Below, piece after piece: positions 43,094 to 57,354 of a stretch of DNA of 64,000 nt (position 1 is its first letter; each line of letters opens with the position of its first letter). The position numbers and the translations under genes are program-made. A model generated the notes under the pieces. It had not been told where the DNA came from, did not search any database, and saw only the letters and a list, made by a program, of their open reading frames with translations. Location of the stretch: positions 20,584,001-20,648,000 of the forward strand of contig OZ316895.1 of the NCBI GenBank assembly GCA_973895155.1. The letters are read 5' to 3'. The DNA comes from Marsupella aquatica (Eukaryota > Marchantiophyta).

Positions 43094-46000
43094 TTTGTGA
43101 TGTAGTACACTCCACCTCCTTACCCTCCCGGCTATTGTTTACTTTCCTCACTGCTGGTGATCATTGCATCGGGCCTGGAATGCAGTACCTTGCCCCAAAA
43201 CAAAATAAAATTACAAAGAATCATAGAAAGAAGAGGGCAGAGTCCAAAATATTTCCGGGGAGTGAGGGGCCAAACACAACACGATAAAGGCACCAACCAT
43301 TCCAAAAAAAGCAGGAGAACAATTATGATACAATCTTGGCGTTCTGGACTTCTGGTTTACTGCGTTAGTCAATGCGTTGAAAAACTGAACTGTGGCGTTC
43401 GAGGAGTTTTGGAGTAGGTCTGATTAGATTAGTAGACGACTGAAAATTTGTGCGAAGCAACCAGCCTACCAAAGGTGCAGTAACGTTTTTGGATGTTGTG
43501 AACACAGTAGCAGTCTACAACGTAGGCTGTTTCTAATGCCTTTTCTCGAATGGAATGAGTGATGAGTGATGACTGTAGATTGCTTGGCGTTGGGCACGTT
43601 GATGAATTATTTATGGAGATTATGCGAGCACACACATCCAGCCATGACGTTGGTTGGCAAGTTTGCGACCCACAATGCACGAGAACCGAAAAATTGAGAA
43701 GCATGCACCAATCTTGGTTGAGGAGAATCATCCAGTCCAGACAAACCGTCAACGACCTTGTGCCATAAGACCCCAGGCACGCAAATAAGCAATAAATGCC
43801 ATCTTCATCGTCGGTGCGTTTCAAATCAACACCATCGCCTCGGTATTGGGATCTTGTGGGGCACCCGACAGATGGACAACGCAGGACTACTCTTACTCTT
43901 ACTATTTTATTACTATATTATATTATCGTCTAGCGCTAAGGATCTAGTGCTCTACAGTCTCTTTTGTCGATTATATTCTATGATAATAATTAGTACTAAT
44001 ATTATATACGTAAGATAGAGTCATAAGTTGTTCGTCGTCAGTTTCCATGGTGCGGACTGGCCAAGGACTCCAAGTCTGGACTCCCATGCACCAGGGCTGA
44101 ATGTTGTAAAAATATATTGTCGGTGGTAAATCTGAGTCTCAAGGTTTTGAGAGCATTGAGAATTGTTCTCTTGTCATGAACAAGGACCATGGTTTTTAGA
44201 CTAGGTCCGTGTCACTGACCAGAGAGCTCTCTTTGGTAACATGAAGACTGAACTAATTGTGTTCGTCTTGGACATTGAATGTTGACTTGTGGATGGCTTG
44301 TGAGGGGAACTCCGTTCGCGCTGGAGGGTTCATTTGCATAATTTATGGCAAAGTTGATGATATTCATATGCTTTGACTTTAGGAACACCCTCACTTAAAC
44401 TTCATGAATATGCCGTCTCAACCAATATCTCACCCTTATAACATGGTGAATCGAATGTATCCAAGAAGTCACCAACATGAGCAGTCTCCAATACCATATC
44501 CACCTTAGAATCATCTGGCCAATTCTTCAAAATCATCACCAACATCTCAAGTTTGTGTCAAGACAAACTCAAGTCTATTTCCACATAGGTTTGTCAACAT
44601 ACCAGCAATTCACAATTTGTGTTCACAGAATCACAGCAGGATTTGGCAGCAAATTGAGCAAGAAATTGTGCACAACTGCAGCTTAATTGTGCAATAAGAA
44701 CTAAGCATAGTTGCAACATGAATCACAGTGACAATGCACAGCAGAGGATCAAGCAAGAATGAGCCCAAAAGTGATGGCAAACTCAAGCAGCATATTAGAC
44801 AATGAAGCTGAGTCTAAAATAAAGCAAAAATCAAGCAAAATGGCAGATAGGAAAATTAGCAGAAAAATTTACTGTCGTTGCCATACAGACCTTTTTTGTT
44901 GCCTTGAAACCTTGCCATGCAGACCTTCCGGAACTGCAAAGCCCACTACTAACTGCTGGTGATGTTTATTGCATGCCCGGGGTCCTGACTTATTTTTTTC
45001 CGACCCATCATGCGCAAATAAGTATAGGGTTATTTTATTGGGTTTAGTGAAATATTTTTAAATTTTTGTTGAAGAATATTATGATTATTTTAATCTAATT
45101 TTGAGAATTATAAAAATCATAGGGTTTTTTATAATAAAATTTGAGAATATTCTTGAAATTTTCCATTAAATTAGGGGTAAAATTTTACTGACTGAAGTTT
45201 TAGAGTGTTTATTCCCCCAAAACTTTGCACGTGATATGGAACACCCCTTGGATTGAGGTCCCCGGGATTGCATGAGTGATGAGACCAGTTTAGACCACCC
45301 CACTCCTTTGGTTTGGGTTACCTGAAGTGTATCTTCCATGGACATTAAAACCCACGGTGGGCTATCCCATGTAGGAAAATTATAATCTTTTCTAAATTTA
45401 CTCTTACAAGGAAAGATGTAGAAAATTAATGATTCTGAAATAGCCCTAGATATATGGGAGATTCCCATATTTGTATACAGGTTTGAGATATAGTCAGGAG
45501 TGGTAGAAAATACATGAGCTGTTATTTCCTTACAGTAGAATCTAGGGGCATCCTACTCCCTTCCGAATTTGTGTCCTATCATTCCCAATTTCCCTACTTG
45601 TATACAGTTTGAGAGTTAGTGAACTAAAAGATGAGCACATAGAACCATTACACCCACAATGTAAGAACTCAAGGTGAAAGTCAATCTGACTTTGGTATGT
45701 GTTTGAGTGTGAACTGACTATGGTTAGTTCATGTGAAATATGATCAGATCAGTTTTTAAGTATATTGTCACTAAAGATGTTTGAATTTACAATATTGCCA
45801 CTATTTTATCATATTTATAATATTTTGTCAAAAAAATTAGACCACCTCCAGCAGTGTTCCAAGCATTTCCAAACTTTGGCTCTTTCATTCTCGCTTTCAT
45901 TCAAGGGATTTGCATTTATTGCAGTTCATTTCCAAAGATCTTTGGTATATATGGAGTGCATGTTTAGAATAAGAAGTGGCCCTAAAAATTCACAATTGCC

Positions 46001-48555
46001 CCCACAATATTTTAAAGCCACCCTAAGGGTCCACAAATAGTGTCGTACCTAAGTCTGCAAGTGGGACATGTGCTGCATTTGGTTTCTCAGTTCCGGTAGG
46101 TTTGAAGCTGTTTGTTTTTTGTAGTGAATTTATTAGATTAAGTCTAGGGCATATGACAAGCCTCTCATGAATGGTTGCCCCATCAGATGAATCACTAAAG
46201 TCCAAATTTTCGATGTAGAACTTGAACACATGCTCCAATCCAATTGTGCAAAGGTATAGCTAGACATGTAGATGACCTTCCAAACTTGCAGCGGTGAATG
46301 AAACCAGAGTTCATCAGAAATTGAAGTGATGTATTCCCCTTCAATAACTTTAAAGTGCCCTGGTGGATATGATCTCGAAAACAAAATGCTGAGAATATAA
46401 TTTCAGGTCTTCTTGCTGGAGGAAACGGACAGGAAATCTCACCCTCGACAAGCAGTTGGAACAATATTCTCAAGTCTTGTGCACAAGTAATTATAAATGT
46501 TGAGGGCTAAACTGAAATGGAGAACGACAACATTAAGACAAGAAATGGGTCTATGGTTTTTTGTGGTCTTCAATGAACTGTTTGATAAACTTAAAATTAA
46601 AGGTTCAAAAAGTGTGCAGAACCCAGATTGGTGCTCAGAAGATTGGTGTTGTACTTTTGCTGAGTTGCTAACCTTACGTTGATGGTGCATAAGTGAGATA
46701 AACTATGTATAAGGCCCAAGTGTCCCGTATCATGCCTAGTCTATATAAACTATCCAATGAAGGGCATCTTGTGTGTTTACCACAGATGGCCATGGGACCC
46801 TTCATTATGACTGTACAGCAAGTGAATGATGAGTTTCAGACACAAAGACAATGAGAGGCTCTAAGATTGGAAAGCAAACTTAGATACAATCATTGCCATT
46901 GCCATAGGCGATAACTTTGAACTTGAAGGTGAGAGCTGAATTGTATTTTACTGAGTCAGTGAAGTCCAAATTGTCGCCATCAACTTTAGCAGACTTCTTT
47001 TTGTTTTACAGGAACCATCCTATCCATTAACAGCTATGGATAGGCAAGTACTTATTCCATCAAGAAAATTAATAGACGTGAGCCCAACTCAAGCTTATTG
47101 CGAGTGGAGCAACGTCTCCACTAGTGTTGGGTGGGTACACAACTATGGTCTTGCCGCCAGGTAAGGGTAAAGCATTGCAATACCCCGTCTGGGTATTAAA
47201 TCTGACAATACTTTGTTTGATGCCTGGCTCGGCTAGTCTCATCCCTACTTGTGTCTGCCTGTATACCCAACCTGGACGATATAATTTTGCTATACCTATT
47301 TTCACATTTAGACGTGTTAAATAGAAGGGTAGCCTGCTGCTTAGATATGTCTAGTTTGGCATTGTTTTGTTAATATGTACATTGGGATAGGGCAAGGAGA
47401 ATGACCAAACTATAAATCTCCTCTGTAAAGCACCATTAGAGCATACATGGGGGTTTTGAAATCATATCAGTTGACCTTGCCCAGATCAAATTGTAATTAA
47501 TCACATATGATGGAACAACGCAAGTTTGGACTTACCAAGGCCCCTCTGCCATCTTCTGGACTTAAAGATCCCATAGGGACTCAATCGGGCCCTTGTAATG
47601 ACCTACTGTTGCTGGTTCTTTTGGGGGACTTTGGACTCAGTACAATGTGCAGTGTAGTGTTTCATAGTAGAGCAATCCTGTAGTAGGACTTTAGCAAAAA
47701 CATTGGCGGAAGTGTAGGGAAAACAATGGAAGGGGAACACAGCAGAAGGGGGCGTAGGGGAGGGATGTTCAATGAGAGATGGAATACCGAGAAATGCAGG
47801 CTTTTTGAATTGACTGCAAGCTAATTGAGCCCTTTGTATTTCTATGGCGCCGTAAGTAATTGGTCAGAATTGAGAGAAATAGACTCAAGCAGAAAATTGC
47901 TGTAGCTCTTGCTCTCCCTCTGTTCCTCCATGGAAGCCAACGATTGACATATTATACTCAGAGGAGACCAGCACCCACTGAACCAGACATGTCTACTACA
48001 AGCCTTATACTGATGCACATCAATATCACACTGATATCTGTTGGGCAGTCATGAGGAATCGCAAATTTAACTCATCACAAAGATGATAATCGGTAATCGG
48101 AACCTCCTACCAGTGCCTATACTAATCCTTTGAATCCTTCCTTGAAATGAAGCATGACATTACTGAGTTTCTTTGGTGCTATGGGTCGTCTTCCTTGCAC
48201 AATGTTTCACCTCCCTCCGCAACATTCGCTGAGTGTGTGTGATGTTGAAGCTCCCTCCCTGTCATTTGCTATTCGGGTCCCAGACTCATTTTGGAATAGT
48301 GGCCATTCTTCATCTTATACATCCAGTTTGACTTATTAGGATGGTCATTTGACAAACTTCCAAAAATGCCCATCTAGACCCAAATGGTGTTTAATGGAGG
48401 GCTATTGTTTGGTCCATTGTTCCCAAGAATGACCACCTGAAGTTTGCACCAAAAATTGACAGCTATATGTATTTTGAATAACAATTAGTGATTGAAACAA
48501 AATATTTAAGTTTCTCATAGTAGGAAGCAGCGTATTTTAAAAGGTTTTCATTTTT
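43094..48555. other. Unassigned sequence, no supported gene
   Basis: About 5.5 kb of mixed composition. Frames longer than 80 codons occur (for example minus-strand frames at 43.4-43.8 and 46.0-46.7 kb), but none resembles a known protein or shows linked splice sites. An AT-rich stretch lies at 44,990-45,180. Confidence 0.35.
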
Positions 48556-48790
48556 TTGCCAGAGTGGCAAATGTCCATTGTGTGAAGGAGAAGATGCTCA
48601 AAAGATTCCTTATCTGATTATTTTCTGACCATTAGATCTCCTTAGATTTAAAGATGACAGTTATATTCTGGCTAATACTAGGTAGGAGACTGGCTAATGA
48701 GACACAAAAATACTAGCCAGTTTGCACCAAAATGGCTAATCTTTTTGGAGAGGTAGAATTTGGCAAATTTTTGCCACCAAAAAAAATCCC
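48556..48790. repeat. Short dispersed repeat (GTGGCAAA family), copy 1
   Basis: Starts GCCAGAGTGGCAAATG, has a GTGAAGGAGAAGATGC block, a GACAGTTATATTCT block and a GGCTA...ACTAG block, and ends with GGTAGAATTTGGCAA and TTTGCCAC. It parallels 60781-61000. The ends carry inverted GTGGCAAA words. Confidence 0.45.
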
Positions 48791-51700
48791 TGGTAGGAAG
48801 TGACAGTACCCGACATTTTCGTGTTCCAATTACCGAGCCTGAAGTCCTTGGGTTCCCATCCCAGTTTCCAGATGTTTTGGAAGGTTACAATTAACATTAT
48901 ACTAATTATAGTTTTACCCCCTTTCCATAATGTTTCTTTCCACTCTACAGTACATTTCGGTTTCATTATTGAATTCTAATAATCTATGAGATAGCTTCAA
49001 AGGACAACCTGTCCTATTGACATTACACCACAGGATAGGATTAAAAACACCTGCAATCAAGTCACAAGCATTCTCGATGCGAGCGATGGAACATGAACAC
49101 AGGGGCTTCAAGTTCCTTGCAGAATATCGTAACACAGTTGTGATCATCTTTCACAGAATGTTTTTCAGTCGGACGACATGGAAACTTCAGAAAGAACTCA
49201 ACTCCAGGACTGCAAAATCTAAGATGTACTCGAGTGGCAGATTGCAAAACCAAGCTGATCCACGAGTATTCATTGGAAGAGCAATTAAATACTCACGTGA
49301 GGAAAATTGAGTCAGGGGTTAGGTGCAGTTTTGCCATAATTATATCCCCAACATTTCAAGCTTTGGACAAGAAATTATCGACACGTTTCCGTTCCAACAT
49401 GGAGGTTAAAGCCGGAGGACTGCAGCTCCGTCACTCCCTGAAAAGTAGCATTGGATCTGTGTGTGTTTAACACTCTTATCTGACAAACGTGATATTGAGA
49501 GCGGTGTGGACGATCAAGAATCCCATCCAATTCTTCGAACGTAACGAATACATTTCTTGTTTGACACATTGGAAGACTTTGCGATATTCCAAAGCCGTGG
49601 CATTCATCAGCTTTCGTTGCTAGTCTCTATGCCATTCCGTGTCGCCAGGTGGCACGACACCACCATTTCACACGACACAAAGCGTGCATGATTGGGCTAT
49701 CGCCAGATCCGGAGAGGACCGTTTCTTTGATCCATCTTGAAAAGCAGCTGCAGAAACAATTAATGTCAATGGCTCTTGACTGGTGACGCAGCAGCACCAT
49801 TGATCATCTAGAAGGCGCACGGCCTACATGGTAGAAGATTCTGATAGATCGCATTAAGGGTAAGTTGGTCGCGAGACTGATATAAACAGTAAGACAGTAG
49901 GACTTGTTGACGGAAGCACACTCAGTCTAGTGTGCCCGTGGTCTTTCGCCCCGGCTTGAATAGTTGAAACTGCCCAAACATGATAGTCCCAAAAGGTGAT
50001 CTGAGACAAATTTTGAAACATGAGAGAACGGATAGAAGGGAGTCAAGGGACTGACCTGGAGTGGCTTGTGAGGGACACCAATGAGTAAGTGGTGCTGGGG
50101 ACCGATTTCACGCAGACGGGCACAAAATCATCCTAGGACGGCAAGCCACCTCCTCGCTTGACTTCCCAACTTGAGAGTTGAGAGAGCTTGTTCCTATCGA
50201 CAAACAAGCATGAAAAACATGCCTGTGACGGCGTGGGAAGCTAGAGAACGAGCCCAGGGGAGAAAGAGTCGATTCACTAAATGAGTCTCCAAAAAGTTGT
50301 CATCAACTGGGAGGTCCCACCTGTCAAATGAATGGAGGGGGCAGTAACCAGTACCCACCTGCACGCATGCACGGACACGACTTTCTGAAAGACTCATGAA
50401 CAATAAGTTGCAGGGGAGACAGTGAAAGAGCAGGAGCACTCGGGAGCATGTATGGGGGAGGGGGGGTTTGCGGTGGTGGGGTACATGCAGGATTGTTTCC
50501 CGTGCTGACGCTACTGTACTGGTCTACAGTAGTAGATCTTTAATTTTCTTACGGTACCACCGGATCATGCCGCCTCATCACAAAATCTTCTGCCCCAGCT
50601 AGCGAGCTCGGTTGAGGCACCTTTTTATCACACACGGCATACGGACTTACGGAGTGTGCAGAGATGACCTACATGGCAGAAGAGAATCTTCATGGCTTGT
50701 CTGTATGTTCATCTCTTGTCTAGATGGAGTACTTGGCCATGTCACGTTAAGTTTCAGTTATGCAAAGTCCGGATCACATTGGCCATATTGGCGATTACTT
50801 TTTCTTTGATGCCCCCCGAACGGACCAAAATCTTCGATGAGGATTGATTTTGTGGGTGTTTTTAATTCATTAAAGAAGAATTCACCTGTGGCTCAAAGCA
50901 GCCTGGTCGTTTTTTATTAGAAAGAATTCGGCTGCTGAGTTGGGCATGGCACTGGAATCTCTCCAGTCTCAATGCTTCGATTCCATTTGTGCCGGCCGCC
51001 CAAGTCTGCCGAGCTGCTGTTATTAGAAAATCTGTAAAGAACAAAAGTCAATTCCTTTTGCTGATTGTTCACTCATAATTAAATGACTTAAAACTTCCGC
51101 AAGACAAGTCTTCAACAGGAAATAACTGCCCAAGATTTTGTGTGACATATTTTCCGTTCTTAAAGTTCCACGTTGCCTCTAAAGGGTTCCAACACATGAG
51201 CTTCAATCTTTTATTAGAAAAAACGTCCAGCCTCAACAAGACTAGCGAAAGCAATCCGTTGCCAGTTTTTGTAGCTGCAATTGACTTCAATAAATTATCT
51301 AGTGTATGATTCTGCTGGAGCGGTTTTTAGGCAAGATCACGGTTCACAGTCTCTAGGACAAGATTTTTGGTTGTCGTCCGTCCTTTAACTTAGAAGAAAT
51401 TAAAAATTCATGTCAACGAGAAAGCTTGAAAGAACTACAACTGCTGGTACGTCAACTTGCAAGTAGATATTGTACCTCTAAAGTAAACCCTTGGGCAAAA
51501 ATATTCGTGCCACTTGATAGGTGCAGCTACCACCGGAATAATGTGTCGTCTGAAACTGTCTCCGCTCACCCCTACAAGTTATTTCGATTCATCCATGAAT
51601 CAAGGAAAGACTTGATCGGGTCCTTGCATTGGAAAAATCCCTCATGAGGCAGTTGTTGGGACCCCAGTCCCTTGGAATCCCTGCACATGTGCATCCCTTG

Positions 51701-51854
51701 CTGTGTCACGATTACTTCCAAGTCGACCCTTGGGTTAATCATTGAAGTTTCATTTCCTAAGGATTTTGGCGAGCTCCGAGTCCTGATTTTGGCAAGCTGC
51801 AACAAGTAGACTGCCTAGGCACGATGGTGTAATGCTTGCAACAACGAAGTTAAA
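48791..51854. other. Unassigned sequence, no supported gene
   Basis: About 3 kb. 49,600-50,600 is somewhat GC-richer with scattered CpG, but frames are short and none is recognisable. Confidence 0.35.
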
Positions 51855-51912
51855 AGGGGGGAGGGGGGGGAGGGGGGAGGGGGATTGGGGATGGGGGGTA
51901 GGGGGTGCTGGG
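51855..51912 (+). repeat. G-run tract with G-quadruplex potential
   Basis: Nearly sixty bases made almost entirely of G runs of 3-8 separated by A, T or AT. More than four runs of at least five G lie within short loops, which meets the usual G-quadruplex pattern on the plus strand. Confidence 0.8.
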
Positions 51913-52539
51913 GTGGAACTGGGAAGTAACCAGCAGGGGATACAAAGGGGTTGCTGTAACAGGGCACCATGCCTTTTGTTTCATATGGGTTACTCATGAG
52001 AGTTACCAGGATTTTGAGTTTAGTGTTGAGTGGGGCTTTTGTTCCTTTGCCATAGTGTGGGACTTTTGAAAGTTTTGGCTCTTTGTTCTTCCTTGGGTTT
52101 ATCCCTTGTTATCCCCACTTACAAGTCTCCTGCGGTTGAGATCTTGCCTCCTGGTTAGGGACCCCCATGGGAAGCTCCTTCAAAATCTCTGGTGCCCCGT
52201 TGAGCCACATCATCAAGTTCAGTCACAAACAAAAACAATGACGTTCTCTAAAGAAACAAACAGAACTATTTGTGTTTGATGCAAGGCAAGGACAAACAGT
52301 TATACTCAGTAAAGTAAAAAGATTAAAAATTAGAAAGTAAACTTTAGAACAACAAAACATAAAACATAGTTACCATTTTGATATCTCTTCAGTGATATAT
52401 CAGTGTTTCACATTAAAATACTTGTATTATTTTAAATTGCAAGTTTTTGAAAAAACCAACTAACAAAAATCTTGACAAACATATAAATAGTTAGGAACTC
52501 TTGGGTTTCACAGTGTAACACAAAGTAAATAATCAATCT
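51913..52539. other. Unassigned sequence
   Basis: About 630 bases, becoming AT-rich to the right; no gene or repeat recognised. Confidence 0.35.
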
Positions 52540-53520
52540 TCTTAGTACTTGATGAAATTTGTCAATGGTAGATTCATTGGAAAGCTACTAAGAGAAATTT
52601 AGAAACTCATCACTACTTGATAATATCTCCCACTGTCACAGTCACTGAAAAGCTAGGTAAATTAGAAATTTATTATCTGCTCAGTAGACAAAATCTATAA
52701 ATGTTAAGTTAGTTGCAAAGCTAGAGGAATTCAAAAACTCAAATCTCTTTGGTACTTGACAAAATCTATCAACCTTACGTTCATTGGAAAGCTCTCTCCT
52801 CTCTGTGCCACCCCCTCCCCTTAGGCGGTCCGGTTGGGATGGTCCCTCCTTCATTTCTCTAGGTGTGCTCCCTCTCTCAGCTGACCTATTTTGTTCCTTT
52901 TTCATGTATCCTCCTCTCATACAGGCTCTTGCAATATGTTGCCCATTTTTGGAAATTCATAAAAGTGTATTTGATTCCAATTAAAAAAAATGAAATGAAA
53001 TAATGGAGGAGATGATACAATATTCTATACAAAAAAATTAATTAAATCTATCAACGTTAGGCTCATTGGAAAGCTAGAGAATTTTAAAAACTCGTGACCT
53101 CTTTAGTACAGATTTGACAAAAACTCTCAATGTCACACTTTAGAAAACTAGAGAGATTTGTGACATCCTTAGTACTTACTTGACAAAATCTGACATAAAA
53201 TTTGTCAATCTCAGACTCAATGTTGAAAAGCTAGAAGAATTCATGAACTCATGATCTTTATAGGAATTGACAAAATCTCTGTAGGTCACACTCATGGGAA
53301 AGGCAAACATTTTCATAAACTCATTTGGTACTTGACAAAATCTGCCAACGTCAGACTTAGTGGAAACCTAGAAAATTTGATATAGTCATGATCTCCTTTA
53401 GTGGAAGCCTAGAAAATTTTGATAAACTCATGATCTCCTTGGTACTGAACTGAAACTACTAATGTGATGCTCACTGAAAACCAAAAAAAATTCAGTAAAT
53501 CATGATCTCTTTAATTTCTT
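52540..53520 (+). repeat. Degenerate tandem array, period roughly 75 bp
   Basis: A recurring phrase (TTGACAAAATCT, CAACGTTAG, CTCATTGGAAAGCTAGA, AAACTCATGATCTC, TTGGTACT) repeats about a dozen times with heavy divergence. It is interrupted at about 52790-53035 by unrelated sequence. It looks like an old minisatellite or satellite fragment. Confidence 0.65.
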
Positions 53521-56500
53521 ACTTATCTTGCAATGAAACCTTTTGTGCTAAACACTTACAAGCATTTTAGAAAATCAAAACTTTGAGAATGAGTCTAACA
53601 TTGGCAGATTTTGTTACTACCAACAAGATTGTGGGCTACAACCCATTTGGTTTTCATGAGTTTGATAAATGGGTTGAGGGCCATTTGGACTCAAACTTCA
53701 AAGTGAACTACTGTAAAATGTTGCTAAGAGGAATGAAAACTGGAGATGACACTCCCCGTATTGGAATATTTAGATTGGGTTCATAATTAGACAATGACTT
53801 GGAGACAAGTAGGAGATAAACACAGGGATAAATAATGAATTGCAATGTAAAATTGATCCAAAATTGAAGTTGATCTAGACAATAGGTTCAATGATCATGA
53901 AGGTACAAGCAATTCAAAATATGGGGAAGCAAGATGAACACTAATATAGAGATCCAAATTCCTTCATCTTCCAAGCTGCTCCATGATCCACATGTTTTGT
54001 TCATATAATCATAGGTGATCATGTATAGGACTCATGACACAAGGCACATTTATATTTGATACAACACTTAAAAATATTTCCAAGTGCTTATCTCTCATGG
54101 AATCTAAGAATAGCTACAGGGAGACCGGGTCCACAAACTAATTTGGTGTTTTCTAGTTTTTGATTGCTATATATGATTTGTAAAAGGGGGTCAAGTTTGG
54201 ACAAGTGAGACTCCAATAATAACTCCTTAGTATTCCAAGAGAACACATGTGAACCTTGATGCAAAAAAATGTAGGATTGAACCAAACAGTTTATGAAAAA
54301 TATTGACATATTTTTTAAAAAGGTAAGAGGTGCGGCATGAATCAAGCAAACCCGAATCTTCACTTGTTATCGGCCTACCCTAACTTTCACAAAAACTACA
54401 TGGCATTGGATACACCAATGTCTTCAATCTCATATGTGCAATCATATTGTGAGGTCTTCAGGTTGGGTCTCCAACTAAAACCCCCTTTAGTTGCCCACTT
54501 GGCTAGGGAGTTACAAGTCTAGCAAACCCCCACCAGCCTTGCTGAGCCTCAAAATTTCTTTTTCCATGTGAAAGAAGAGTGTTGGTGGTTATGCTTGCTA
54601 AACCATGGCTGTAGCCCCCTCGGATATTACAGCCCACAACTCCAAGCCAGGGGTTATGCTACACTTATTGTTCTTAGATTGACCATTCATTTTTCCTTGG
54701 TTGTCTTTGCTGCTGATGTTCAAGGGTTTTGGGTCTGGGTTGTTCTGTTTGTGCTAGTAAGGCCTCTTATGCAGAACTTCATGCAGACAAGTGTCTGCTG
54801 GCTGCACCTTTGCAGCAGTTTCCCAAGTGATAACTTGACCGTGAATCAAGCAGTGAATAAAGGTTTTTTAGTTCTGTAGTCACCAAAAAATCCAAATTTT
54901 CATAGCAATATTCATATAAAAGTATAACATCTTGTTAAATAATGGGTGGTCACTACATGGAGGGTCATATATCACTGGGAACGGTTTGTGTTATTTATGG
55001 CCCCCTAAAGTTGTACGGCATGAATCATATGATGATGTACGACAATTTTCAATCTCAAAACTCTTTCTTTTCAGAATTTTCTTGAAAGTCTTACTCAAAA
55101 TTATTTTTAAAACCCAGTACTTTGTCACACTTTATGGGTCATTTCCATGCAAGTGACTCCCCAAGATTAATAACTTTCAAAAGGAAGTTGATGCTCTCGG
55201 GGGTCTCACTGTATGGATGCCTCCCCATCACCTGCCATGTTTTTAGGTCTCAGACCACCTAAAATGTAAAAAATATTATTTTTCAACCCCTATAAACTTG
55301 GAATATTCCAGAATTTAATTATAAAGACACTAATGTTCTTATAAGTCTCAAAATTTGATTTAAAAGATCCTATTGTTCTTTTCAGAAAAATTTTAAGTCT
55401 TCCCTTTGAACCAATAAAATGACCCTATTCTTCATCACACATGATGTGCCATTTTGTAAAAATGAAACCCCCGAGTTGATGCTTGATCAGACAGACTACT
55501 TTATGTGCCAACTTGGAAAAGTTGGAAAAATCCTTGCATATTATGTAATCTTTTGAGCACTCAGATCATTCTAAACTCATACTATCAAAAATGTCACCTT
55601 GGAGTTAAACTCCATAACAGAACCATCAGTAACATGATGTGTCCTTGTGTCAAATTTAATGTTCCAGCTGAGAGAGAATTGGGAGTATGATCGGAGCCTG
55701 TTCAGCCAAATCTGCTGTGCACATTATGAGGCCAGTCTAACGGATGCCTGACAAAGTAAAGTAAAATTCAGAAAAACACAACTAGTCACAAATTGCAAAT
55801 GTAATTGAGAATATTTTCTAAAGTTTAGAAACTGAAGTTTTGATAGTCCACAATGTTTGACAATATGCTTGAATGGATGGCTCCAACTCGAATAGACCTT
55901 TTGTTTGTTTGAATCCTAGTCTTTTTGTATGTCAAAAAGTGCTTGCATGATCTATTGGAGTCAAATGATTTGGTCCATATATCTGAGCATCAACTTCATG
56001 AGTGACTTTGGCAATATTTAAGTCAGGAAGTTACTCCATAAATTTTGAGATTTGGATGGACACACTCAAACCCATTTATATAGAGAGAGCTCAGACAATT
56101 GGCAGAGGTAATATTGGACAAACTGGGTACTGGTTTCTTAGGAGATTTCATTCAACTTTCCACCCGCTATTCAAAAATAGGACTTTCTACAGATTTCACT
56201 CTATTTGGTGGTGCGGCGGTGTGAATGTTTAGGAGGTTGGAGTGATTTTTGTTACTTTGCTATGTGAATTTTATTATAGCACTATCCAGGAGAAAAAAAT
56301 TCCCCACCAAATGACAGGATACCAAAGGCGCACAACCTTCCGCTTTTGCTATCAACATAATTCCCTTGAGCCAAACTAAGTTTCAGTCCTAGTCAGTCAA
56401 CTTTGTAACCGAGCCAAAGTACTACAATTTGCAGAATATATAGAAATCAAAATGACATGAACTAGAACCATTCTCCTATATAGAAGAACCATATGGCAAA

Positions 56501-56742
56501 GGGACTAATGGCATTATAACCCTTAGGTGCTATTCTTTGTAGGGCAGCCACAGTTGGCTTTAGGACCTCTAGTCAAATTTCATGTGTTTTTCTCTGGAAC
56601 TCTACCAAGTTTTTCAGTTTGTTATTCACTAGAGCTTCCCTTCTGTTGGGGTTGTTGGGAGTCCTGAGCTTCTTGGCCCATTGGCCTTCTTGGGTTTCCT
56701 TGTTTTTACTCTTTATTGAATCTCCTGCTTTTCTGTTGGTAT
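53521..56742. other. Unassigned sequence, no supported gene
   Basis: About 3.2 kb, AT-rich. The longest plus-strand frame (54568-54879) has no recognisable domain. Confidence 0.35.
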
Positions 56743-57026
56743 TGTTGAGCATAGACGACATTCGCAACGGCAAGCCCATAAACCATCCAACGCACAATAG
56801 TCGACACAGAGATATATGTGGTTCACCTCCACATGAGGCTACGTCCACGGGAACACTCCCTATCTCTCAACTAGCTCCGTAACAATGAGCCTAAGTTTCA
56901 CCAGGGTTTGGCATCAACCCTGGATATATGCACAACAGCACCACCACTAACATTAGTTAAGTCCTAACCCGAGTTAGTCTAACTGAGGTTAGCTCATGAA
57001 TCACAAGACTAGAGCAATATCTAACA
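56743..57026 (-). repeat. Decayed copia solo LTR (minus strand)
   Basis: Read on the minus strand it begins TGTTAGATATTGCTCTAGTC and ends TCTATGCTCAACA, parallel to the 3063 LTR (TGTTAAGGATTGCTC ... TTCAACA). It carries the core GTGGACGTAGCCTCATG ... GGAGGTGAACCACATA. Flanking five-base words (GGTAT and AATAT) do not match, so the target duplication has decayed or the ends are slightly off. Confidence 0.75.
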
Positions 57027-57240
57027 AATATGATACCATTTATTATTTGACATTGTTATATTTATTGAGGTGCTGAAGGCAATGGCTAGTAAAAGCTCAT
57101 AACTTGTGCATGGGCAAGGAGAAAGAGTAACAAAACACAAGCAAAACAGTCTAACAATAGTAATTAATGTTATGAGTGTGTAATTTAATGCATGGGTTTC
57201 TGAACAACTTTTCAAACCATTGTATGAGTCCTGGTAAATG

Positions 57241-57354
57241 CACATCAAAATATTATATATATGGTATACAACATCACTCCCTATCATGATAAATGTCATT
57301 ATTTTCTTAAAATTAGTGAATGCACACCTTATATTGCCATAAATTTTATGTGTG
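57241..57354. repeat. 114-bp foldback element (MITE-like), copy 2
   Basis: Begins CACATCAAAATATTATATA and ends TTTTATGTGTG, with TGCACACCTTATATTG inside the right half. It is related to 28877-28984. Confidence 0.5.

Noticed and set aside
46023-46690. Overlapping minus-strand frames of 71-92 codons
   Set aside because: No recognisable motifs and they overlap in different frames; no consistent gene model.
54568-54879. 103-codon plus-strand frame
   Set aside because: No recognisable domain, no splice context and odd composition; probably chance.
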